Positions 1-5,606 of a stretch of DNA of 7,070 nt are shown here, piece by piece. The position numbers and the translations under genes were made by a program. How positions within the stretch are numbered: position 1 is the stretch's first letter; every line of letters starts with the position of its first letter. The notes beneath the pieces were generated by a model. The model was not told the DNA's origin. It was given only the letters and a program-made list of their open reading frames with translations, and did no database searches. Source of the DNA: an uncultured Thermoanaerobacterales bacterium (lineage in GTDB: Bacteria; Bacillota; Clostridia; Christensenellales; UBA1242); the NCBI GenBank assembly GCA_900557695.1, contig USTP01000051.1:1-7070 (forward strand), given 5' to 3'.

Positions 1-47
1 GAGATGACGTCGAGTCTCGTGGGCTCGGAGATGTGTATAAGAGACAG
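1..47 (+). other. Sequencing adapter (Nextera P7 side) with index, not genomic
   Basis: Bases 1-5 match the end of the Illumina P7 primer, 6-13 (GACGTCGA) sit where the i7 index belongs, and 14-47 match the 34-base Nextera read-2 transposase adapter. The last 19 bases (29-47) are the Tn5 mosaic end. This is library-construction sequence, so genomic DNA starts at 48. The index resembles the reverse complement of Nextera XT N729 (TCGACGTC), from memory. Any reading frame crossing position 47 is artefactual. Confidence 0.98.
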
Positions 48-68
48 AATGTGGACATCTCCCCCATA

Positions 69-1331
69 CTAATTACCTGTTTCAGGGTTGCCATTTATAA
101 ATCCAACAATGTTACCGTCTTTATCGGTTATTGCGTCATCACGCATATATCGACTATCCCAATAAATGTATCTATAAACGGTAGTGCCTTCAATATCAAC
201 AGTTTCATAAAGTAGCTGGTTTACAAATCTATTATAGTCTACAGGGGTTGAAACTGGGTCGATATAGTTAAACTGAAGGTCTACCGACCTATTAAGATAA
301 GCAAAACGAATAACAGCCCTTGCAGATAATGAAATGGCATAATAATCTCCTATTGGAGGTTTTGTGGTTGTTGGGGCGCCGTTTATAGTTTGCGCAACAG
401 CATCACTAGTAATATCAAAAATTTCGCCATTTGTATACACAACTCTTACTTTAGCATACAAGGTGTTAACTTCGCTTGTTAAATAAACAGCTTTAACTCT
501 TGTTTCGGTATTTAAAATAGCACCGTTACCATAAATATCGTTCGCATTATCAAAATTTGGCGTTTCAGATAAAACAAGCTGAATATCGCTTATATAGTTT
601 CCTCTAACATTCACACAAACAACAAAGGTGCCAACTGTTACTTGGTTTCCATCAGCACTAGTGTATTTCGACTGCAAGGTTATATACTCCCTTGTGTTAA
701 GTTCACTTTGCTTTGCCTTTATTACAAGCATAGATTCCTTGTCGTCAATATAAATTTCATCAAAAACCTCTTTGTTATAATTATCTAACACTTCAATGCT
801 AGTAATATTAACAAGAGTTCCATCATTACCAAGCCCTGCAGTAAAGTTGAAATAATAATACCTATCGTCTGCAAAGATTGTGATCTCTGAATCACTTATT
901 GCACTGCTATCAGAAATTATAAAACTGGTTGGAACATTTTCTTTAACAGTTAAATTAAAACTATCGCTAATATTTCCACCTTCCGCACAAACAACAGATA
1001 TTCTCGCCTGACCTTCTTTTAAATAATTAACTCTATAGCCCCCGTCTATCATGCTAACAGTTGCAACAGAAGGGTTTGAAGAAGAAACAACATAACTAGT
1101 TATTGATGATGAAGAGGCTTCAACCTTAATATCAAAATTGTTGTTATCAATCGCCGTTAAATACACTTCTTTTTCAAAAATTTCAGTTTCTGTTTCATAA
1201 TCTACTAGCCTTAAATCATAGATTGTAGTTGTAGACAATCTTGAAAGCATAGAAACACCTACTAGCACGCCAACGCCCACTAGCAAAAGCACAACAACTG
1301 CAATTATAACTTTTTTTAACTTAGAACTCAT
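69..1331 (-). CDS. Membrane-anchored exported protein with Ig-like (Big_2-type) segments, function unknown
   Basis: This is a complete 420-residue protein. Residues 1-7 are lysine-rich (KLKK) and residues 8-29 are a strongly hydrophobic helix without a clear signal-peptidase site, so a type II signal anchor with the rest outside the cell is likely. Residues 36-129 resemble a bacterial Ig-like Big_2 domain: the SSNPSVATVS motif at 83-93 is followed by a glycine turn and alternating strands (EGQARISVV). Residues 133-243 and 246-358 look like two more beta-rich segments, but they are divergent. The last 60 residues are Tyr/Asp-rich (VYRYIYWDSRYM) and match nothing I recognise. There is no LPXTG sorting signal, catalytic motif or SLH repeat. 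The SSNPSV module is also found in the lipoprotein at 4537-5490. The gene has its own promoter (1381-1409). The start is preceded by AAAGG only about 3 bases away, which is tight, but the signal anchor begins immediately and supports this ATG. The stop is TAG, 21 bases inside the genomic end of the fragment. A structural or binding surface role is inference. Confidence 0.85.
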   Translation of the reverse strand: MSSKLKKVIIAVVVLLLVGVGVLVGVSMLSRLSTTTIYDLRLVDYETETEIFEKEVYLTAIDNNNFDIKVEASSSSITSYVVSSSNPSVATVSMIDGGYRVNYLKEGQARISVVCAEGGNISDSFNLTVKENVPTSFIISDSSAISDSEITIFADDRYYYFNFTAGLGNDGTLVNITSIEVLDNYNKEVFDEIYIDDKESMLVIKAKQSELNTREYITLQSKYTSADGNQVTVGTFVVCVNVRGNYISDIQLVLSETPNFDNANDIYGNGAILNTETRVKAVYLTSEVNTLYAKVRVVYTNGEIFDITSDAVAQTINGAPTTTKPPIGDYYAISLSARAVIRFAYLNRSVDLQFNYIDPVSTPVDYNRFVNQLLYETVDIEGTTVYRYIYWDSRYMRDDAITDKDGNIVGFINGNPETGN

Positions 1332-1333
1332 TT

Positions 1334-1339
1334 ACCTTT
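1334..1339 (-). promoter_or_regulatory. Ribosome binding site of the 420-residue exported protein (unusually close)
   Basis: On the minus strand the leader ends AAAAAGGTAAATG. The AAGG core lies only about 3 bases before the ATG, closer than the usual 5-9. A second purine tract (AAAGGGAAGAAG) lies further upstream and is too distant to be ideal. No better start exists downstream without losing the signal anchor. Confidence 0.45.
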
Positions 1340-1380
1340 TTCTTCTTCCCTTTATATTGTGTGCATTCTATTACTATTCT

Positions 1381-1409
1381 ATTTTAAACAACCCAAAAAA
1401 TATTGTCAA
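1381..1409 (-). promoter_or_regulatory. Sigma-70/SigA-type promoter of the 420-residue exported protein
   Basis: The minus strand shows TTGACA (1404-1409) and TAAAAT (1381-1386) separated by 17 bases. The -35 box is a perfect consensus match. The predicted transcript starts near 1374, giving a leader of about 43 bases, too short for a riboswitch. The 15 bases spanning the -35 box (1401-1415) are identical to those at the lipoprotein promoter. Confidence 0.75.
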
Positions 1410-1437
1410 ATAAAAGCACACTCTTAATTGAAGTAGC

Positions 1438-1463
1438 CACACATCTTTATTAAATAATGTGTG
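1438..1463. repeat. Inverted repeat CACACAT-N12-ATGTGTG in the intergenic region
   Basis: Perfect 7-base arms lie at 1438-1444 and 1457-1463 around a 12-base AT-rich loop. An alternative pairing extends the stem with AGCC/GGCT (1435-1438 and 1467-1470), leaving a bulge. It sits about 28 bases upstream of the -35 box of the 420-residue protein and about 33 bases past the terminator of the GLUG gene. It could be a regulator-binding dyad or a secondary hairpin; no uridine tract follows, so it is not a terminator. Confidence 0.45.
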
Positions 1464-1495
1464 ATAGGCTTATGTAAAAAATAAATAATTTGCAA

Positions 1496-1529
1496 AAAAA
1501 TAAAAGGTGGAATTCCACCTTTTATTTTT
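1496..1529. terminator. Perfect 34-bp palindromic terminator, probably bidirectional
   Basis: The 34 bases form a perfect palindrome centred on AATT (1511-1514). The core arms are TAAAAGGTGG and CCACCTTTTA, and they extend outward through A5/T5. It begins 11 bases past the stop of the GLUG gene. On the minus strand the stem runs into a T7 tract, as expected for rho-independent termination; the plus strand has a T5 run too. It separates the GLUG gene from the next gene. Confidence 0.93.
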
Positions 1530-1539
1530 ATACTCAATA

Positions 1540-4341
1540 TTAAGCAGCCTCTTCAGTTTCTGTTCCCTCTTCAGTTCCAGCATTTTCTGATTGTTCTGGA
1601 TAAACTTCGCCAGTTAGAAGGTCTACATAAACTACTCCAGTTAAGTCTGCAGGGTCGGTAACTCTTTCATCATTACCAAGGTTCCATTGATAACTACTAC
1701 CATAAGATTGAGTTCTTCCAGCGCCAAGAGTTATTCCGCTTCTTTCAAGTGAACCATCAATGTAAGAATATCTAAAGGTTGTAGTATCAGCAGTGATCTC
1801 AACTGCAGCTACCGTATTTGTAGATAGGTCTAGAACTGTTTCATCACCAGGAGCTGTGTTTAGCATACCAACAAGTGAACCAATAGCTCTAACTCTATAA
1901 CCTTGGCTACCCATAACTGTTTCAGAAACAAAGTCAACATATATGTCTAATTCAGAAACATTATTGTTTGTTATTAAAGTGTTTGCAATAGCCACAGGAG
2001 CTAAAGCATCTATATATTCGCCAACACCAGTTTGAGTTTCAGCTTGCATAGCACCAACAATACCACCAGCAAGGAACATATCTAAAGTGTAGGCATTAGC
2101 AGTTCCAGCTTCAAACTGAGATCGCCAGTAAGAATAGTTAGCATAAACAGAGCCACCAACAACACAATTGTTTATAGTTAAACCAGCCCCATCTAAACCA
2201 TCGCCAAAGTATCTAGCAACAACGCCACCAAATATAGCACCACCATATTTTACAGTTCTATCTACATCTTGGTTTGCATTTACAATAACATTGATGTTTT
2301 CAAGAGTAGTTCCTTCATATGCTCTATTAACAGCACCACCAATCATATAAGTTGTAGAGAAACTTGTTCCACTAGTGTTTGTAAAGGTGTTTGAAGTAAC
2401 ATGCGAGTTAACATCCATGTTGCTGATTGTTGCACTTCCAACTTTTTGAGCAACACCTGCATAGTTTGCAGAATTTGTAGCCGTAAACTTAACGCTGAAA
2501 TTAGAGATGCTTGGTCTAATATTATTATAAGTGTAGGTTTGAGCAACAAATCCAGCTGCATAACTTGAAGTTTTTAAGCTATATAGCATTTCATCGGTTA
2601 AAGCATTGTCAATTCTTGAACCCATACCAGTTGTAACAACCTTAACTTCTGTTTTAGCTTGATTATCATCAACAAAACCAGTGATTGTACCAAAGTTAAA
2701 GAATGCAAAGCCACCCGACATGTTTGCAGTTATATTAACATCAACTACTGGAGCTTCAAAAGCCTTTGTATAAGTGATGCTAGTGTTAGGATTAACATTA
2801 TAAACAAATCCACCAACTGCAAAACCAGTGATAGTTCCTTGAACCGTGCTATCTGCAATAGTAACATTTCCAGCAGAAGCTGATCTGCTACCAGCATTGT
2901 AGATTAAACCACCAATCTCACCACCAACCATGTAAACATCCATATTTTGAACGTTCACATTTTGAATACTACTTTCGTAGTGAGTGTTAAGAGATGAGTT
3001 TGCTCCAGATGTTCCACTTAAAGCATATGTGTATAGTTGACCAACAACACCGCCAACTCTTGTTACTTTTTCAACAGTATCGGTAATAATGTTTGTTGAG
3101 TCTACAACTTTGAAGTAAGAAACAGTTGAATTTAATATGTCCGCATTGTAGGCATTACCTGCAACACCACCAACCAATGCATTATTTCTATAAAGCAATG
3201 TTGCTGTGAATGATACATCAATGTTGTTTATAACATTCTTATCTTCAGCAGTTAACTCACCATGAAGAGGTGTACTATCTAGATCTGTTGTTAAATAACC
3301 AACAACACCACCAATTCTATTGCCTTTTGTTTTTTCAAGGTTGTTAATTATTGTTGTTCTAATATCATAATTGTCGATTTGAACATTGCCTGCGCCACCA
3401 AACAATCCACCAACACCATTAGCATATCCTTCATTAGAGTAGCTATATGCATTGATTCTTGAGGTTACTTCAGGACGAACCTCATCCACGCCCGCAACAT
3501 TTACATAGTTTGCAAAACCTGCTAAAGTACCAACACTAAGCCTAGCAATACCTGAGTATTCAGCACCCTCTGGGGTTTCGCCTGTTATTAAATCGTAAAC
3601 ATCTGATGAAACATTGATTACAGCATTTGTAAAGCCAAGATTTTTAACACTTGCCTCTCTTAGTGTTCCAAACAAACCAAGGTCGATAAATGCTCTAGTA
3701 ACGCTATCATCTGGGTCTACATAAGTTTTGATATAGCTTTGATAGTTGTCTGCATTAACAGAAATAGTTAAATTTTGAATAGCATAACCATTACCATCAA
3801 TCTCACCACTATACTCATGCCCTTTATAACCAATAGGCATCCAGTTGATACCAGTTAAATCAATATCCGCAACTAGTTTAACATAACCAGGAGCTACTGC
3901 ATTAACAGAAGCATTAAAGTTGTTTGCAAGCTCTACCAAGTGATTAGTGTTTGCAATAATGATTGGAGAATCAGCACTTTCGCCTGTTCCCTGCTCGTAA
4001 ACCTTAATATTGTAAGTTCTAGTGTTACCCTTGCTGTCAAGCTTAACAACTGCTGTTAACTCACCTGCAGATGTAGCTTCATATTTGTCTGTTTCTACTC
4101 TATAAGTTAGTGGAGAAATCTCGGCCCCTTCTGGCAAAGTAAAGGTTAAAGTGCCGTCTTCTTCACTGTAGCCTGAAAATACATCAGTTGTATCCCCTGT
4201 TCTAAACGCCATACTTATAGTGGTGTTTCCAGGCTGTGTACCTCTTCCAGGATTAACTACACTAACAATAGTATAAATACCAAGAGCTAGAGTTAAAACA
4301 AGTCCAATAATTAGAGATGATAACAAACCCTTCTTAGACAT
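1540..4341 (-). CDS. Membrane-anchored GLUG-type beta-helix surface protein
   Basis: This complete 933-residue protein starts with a signal anchor (Lys 3-4, hydrophobic 6-28, no clear cleavage site). Residues 39-117 form a beta-rich domain ending in TRTYNIKVYEQ, reminiscent of Ig-like repeats that precede surface domains. Residues 120-245 carry the typical opening of GLUG proteins: an HLVELANNFN helix, ADIDLTGINWMPIG (158-171), SGEIDGNGYAIQNLTI (178-193) and a GLFG turn at 222. From there to about residue 830 come irregular repeats marked by GGLFG/GGVVG/GGVAG-like turns (about 271, 311, 344, 391, 430, 473, 510, 543, 596, 628, 668, 700, 739, 821), each followed by short Asn-rich strands such as ADILNSTVSY. 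This pattern is expected of a right-handed parallel beta-helix. The C-terminal tail (916-931) is Glu-rich. No LPXTG motif, HEXXH protease motif or other catalytic signature is present. GLUG motifs are known from IgA-peptidase-like and adhesin-like surface proteins; a binding or scaffold role here is inference. The gene has its own promoter, a good ribosome site and a strong terminator. The stop is TAA. Confidence 0.9.
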   Translation of the reverse strand: MSKKGLLSSLIIGLVLTLALGIYTIVSVVNPGRGTQPGNTTISMAFRTGDTTDVFSGYSEEDGTLTFTLPEGAEISPLTYRVETDKYEATSAGELTAVVKLDSKGNTRTYNIKVYEQGTGESADSPIIIANTNHLVELANNFNASVNAVAPGYVKLVADIDLTGINWMPIGYKGHEYSGEIDGNGYAIQNLTISVNADNYQSYIKTYVDPDDSVTRAFIDLGLFGTLREASVKNLGFTNAVINVSSDVYDLITGETPEGAEYSGIARLSVGTLAGFANYVNVAGVDEVRPEVTSRINAYSYSNEGYANGVGGLFGGAGNVQIDNYDIRTTIINNLEKTKGNRIGGVVGYLTTDLDSTPLHGELTAEDKNVINNIDVSFTATLLYRNNALVGGVAGNAYNADILNSTVSYFKVVDSTNIITDTVEKVTRVGGVVGQLYTYALSGTSGANSSLNTHYESSIQNVNVQNMDVYMVGGEIGGLIYNAGSRSASAGNVTIADSTVQGTITGFAVGGFVYNVNPNTSITYTKAFEAPVVDVNITANMSGGFAFFNFGTITGFVDDNQAKTEVKVVTTGMGSRIDNALTDEMLYSLKTSSYAAGFVAQTYTYNNIRPSISNFSVKFTATNSANYAGVAQKVGSATISNMDVNSHVTSNTFTNTSGTSFSTTYMIGGAVNRAYEGTTLENINVIVNANQDVDRTVKYGGAIFGGVVARYFGDGLDGAGLTINNCVVGGSVYANYSYWRSQFEAGTANAYTLDMFLAGGIVGAMQAETQTGVGEYIDALAPVAIANTLITNNNVSELDIYVDFVSETVMGSQGYRVRAIGSLVGMLNTAPGDETVLDLSTNTVAAVEITADTTTFRYSYIDGSLERSGITLGAGRTQSYGSSYQWNLGNDERVTDPADLTGVVYVDLLTGEVYPEQSENAGTEEGTETEEAA

Positions 4342-4348
4342 AATTCTT

Positions 4349-4354
4349 CTCCTT
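4349..4354 (-). promoter_or_regulatory. Ribosome binding site of the GLUG protein
   Basis: AAGGAG on the minus strand lies 7 bases before the ATG at 4341. It is the best Shine-Dalgarno match in the window and fixes this start. It is clearly stronger than the sites of the two flanking surface genes. Confidence 0.85.
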
Positions 4355-4393
4355 TTCTGTTTATTTTTTCGCCCAAACGCTTGATTTACAATT

Positions 4394-4423
4394 AGTATAA
4401 ACCACTTAAATAGTAAAAGTCAA
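4394..4423 (-). promoter_or_regulatory. Sigma-70/SigA-type promoter of the GLUG gene
   Basis: The minus strand reads TTGACT (4418-4423), an 18-base spacer, then TATACT (4394-4399). Each box is one base from consensus. Transcription would start near 4387 and give a leader of about 46 bases. It does not share the 15-base -35 element found at the other two surface genes. Confidence 0.75.
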
Positions 4424-4444
4424 TACCCATTTCAAAATTAACTC

Positions 4445-4483
4445 AAAAAAAGAGCCAAATTTTTTATTAAAATTGACTCTTTT
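4445..4483 (-). terminator. Rho-independent terminator of the lipoprotein gene
   Basis: On the minus strand the stem AAAAGAG-U-CAA pairs with UUG-G-CUCUUUU (4477-4483 with 4448-4454 plus inner pairs, including one G-U wobble), followed by a T7 tract. It starts 54 bases past the TAG at 4537 and lies just upstream of the GLUG promoter, so it insulates the two genes. Confidence 0.82.
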
Positions 4484-4484
4484 C

Positions 4485-4537
4485 GCTAGTTTTTGCGTCT
4501 TTTGTGCAAGTTTAAAGCAAAAACCAGCTCAACTTGC
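4485..4537 (-). repeat. Interleaved inverted repeats in the 3' region of the lipoprotein transcript
   Basis: Two pairs of arms cross each other. The first is 4485-4496 with 4517-4528 (12 bases, one G-U wobble in RNA). The second is 4506-4512 with 4531-4537 (GCAAGTT/AACTTGC, perfect), whose last base lies in the stop codon. The order is interleaved, so the stems are either mutually exclusive or form a pseudoknot. With only 2 bases between the 5' arms, a full pseudoknot over a 12-bp stem would be strained. The terminator hairpin follows after one base. Confidence 0.5.
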
Positions 4538-5490
4538 TACAAAAACTGCACTTGAAATTTATACTGAATTCTAACAGGTTCTCCAGCCCCATTTGAGCCC
4601 TTAGACTGAATGGTTAAAGTAACTTCGCCCTCGCCTATCACTCTTAAAATGTATTCATCATTTTGATAAACAAGTTCAAAAACTTCGTCATTAGACAAGT
4701 AGCAGTTAAAACCAACTTGCTCTAACAAAAATCCTTGCTTGTCAAAAAATAAAGCATCTATTTTATTCTCATCGCCAACTGATAGCGATAAACTTCTTTC
4801 CCCACCATCTACCATAACAAACTTATCGCCAAATGTTGCATACGACTCTTCAATAGCTTGATTAACATTAAGAGTTATTGACGCAGAAAGGCCTTGCATC
4901 TCTTGCCCAGCACTATTGCAAACTTGAACAGTTATTCTAGAACTTCCTCTTCTGCCAGTAGATTTAACTAGCAATCTCTCTTGAGAAACAACCTCTATAA
5001 CGCTTGGGTTAGAACTTGTAACAACATAGTTATATTCATCGTTTTCAAGATGCCTTTCCCCACTAGAAAACATTCCGTAAAGGTCTAGAGAGTAAACAAG
5101 CCCGCCGTCTACCATGTCTTGTTCTGCGCCAAAATAAACACTTGTAGGGTATTCTCTAAGCCTAACCTCACAAGTATCCTCAAAATCGTTAACTCTTATT
5201 CTAACAACAATAGATGTGAATCTATTGTCAGTAACAATTACTGCACCATTCCTAAAGTTGAAAAACTTATCAATATCATTGTCGTTTTCAATAAAATAGG
5301 TAGCATAAACATTTTCTGCAGTAGATGGATAAACCTTATAGTCTAAAAAAGTAGAAACCGAATAGTCAACATAAAAAACATCACGAACAAATTCTATGCC
5401 CGTGGCATTAGCACCCCCCTGTATTCCGCATCCAGCGAATATAAAGAGGCTACAGATGAATACTGAAATAATGACTAATAGTTTTTTCAT
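4537..5490 (-). CDS. Lipoprotein with three Ig-like segments, function unknown
   Basis: This complete 317-residue protein begins with a classic lipoprotein signal peptide: MKK, a hydrophobic stretch (4-19) and the lipobox FAGC with Cys21 as the predicted lipidated residue after signal peptidase II cleavage. The mature protein is entirely beta-rich. Residues 29-113 (TGIEFVRDVFYVDYSV, DYKVYPST) and 114-209 (SSNPSVIEV at 159-167, then SSRITVQV) look like Big_2-type Ig-like domains. Residues 215-317 form a third, with a matching AxxxxMVDGG lead-in. MVDGG occurs twice, at 126-130 and 226-230, suggesting internal duplication of segments 2 and 3. No enzyme or solute-binding motif is visible. The closest relative in the window is the 420-residue protein at 69-1331, which shares the SSNPSV motif. 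The gene has its own promoter and terminator. The ribosome site is a weak AGGT 4 bases before the ATG, but the signal peptide supports this start. A surface scaffold or binding role is inference. Confidence 0.87.
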   Translation of the reverse strand: MKKLLVIISVFICSLFIFAGCGIQGGANATGIEFVRDVFYVDYSVSTFLDYKVYPSTAENVYATYFIENDNDIDKFFNFRNGAVIVTDNRFTSIVVRIRVNDFEDTCEVRLREYPTSVYFGAEQDMVDGGLVYSLDLYGMFSSGERHLENDEYNYVVTSSNPSVIEVVSQERLLVKSTGRRGSSRITVQVCNSAGQEMQGLSASITLNVNQAIEESYATFGDKFVMVDGGERSLSLSVGDENKIDALFFDKQGFLLEQVGFNCYLSNDEVFELVYQNDEYILRVIGEGEVTLTIQSKGSNGAGEPVRIQYKFQVQFL

Positions 5491-5515
5491 GTTTACCTAC
5501 TTATAATATAACTCA

Positions 5516-5545
5516 ATTATAAACATTTTATAAATGTATTGTCAA
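5516..5545 (-). promoter_or_regulatory. Consensus sigma-70/SigA promoter of the lipoprotein gene, with a dyad in the spacer
   Basis: The minus strand has TTGACA (5540-5545) and TATAAT (5516-5521), both perfect consensus, 18 bases apart. The expected start near 5509 gives a short leader of about 20 bases. The spacer contains the inverted repeat ACATTT-TAT-AAATGT (5523-5537), which is well placed to act as an operator. The element at 5537-5551 is identical to that at 1401-1415. Confidence 0.85.
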
Positions 5546-5580
5546 ATAAAAACAAAATCACTTTTAATATTATAGGCAGC

Positions 5581-5606
5581 AAAAAAGGCAAAAATATTCT
5601 TTGCCT
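5581..5606 (-). terminator. Rho-independent terminator of pyk, overlapping its stop codon
   Basis: On the minus strand AGGCAAA (5606-5600) pairs with TTTGCCT (5592-5586) across a 7-base loop, followed by a T5 run. The 5' arm begins inside the TAG stop (5605-5607). pyk is therefore the last or only gene of its transcript and does not read through efficiently into the lipoprotein gene. Confidence 0.85.

Noticed and set aside
33..215. Plus-strand open frame of 60 codons
   Set aside because: It starts inside the sequencing adapter and lies antisense to the 420-residue protein gene.
2168..2883. Short open frames (2168-2350 plus, 2343-2561 minus, 2659-2883 plus) within the GLUG gene
   Set aside because: They are out-of-frame shadows of a long, well-supported coding region, with low-complexity translations and no convincing ribosome site.
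2820..3440. Tandem repeat or CRISPR-like array from recurring ACCACCAAC-type strings
   Set aside because: The strings are imperfect and irregularly spaced and encode the GG-turn motifs of the GLUG protein in frame.
1540..4341. IgA1-type metallopeptidase (M26), suggested by GLUG repeats
   Set aside because: No HEXXH zinc-binding motif or peptidase domain is present; only the repeat architecture is shared.
4342..4440. Riboswitch or attenuator in the leader of the GLUG gene
   Set aside because: The predicted leader is only about 46 bases and shows no stable structured element.
5119..5346. Plus-strand open frame inside the lipoprotein gene
   Set aside because: It is antisense to a gene with a clear lipobox, promoter and terminator; the translation resembles no family.
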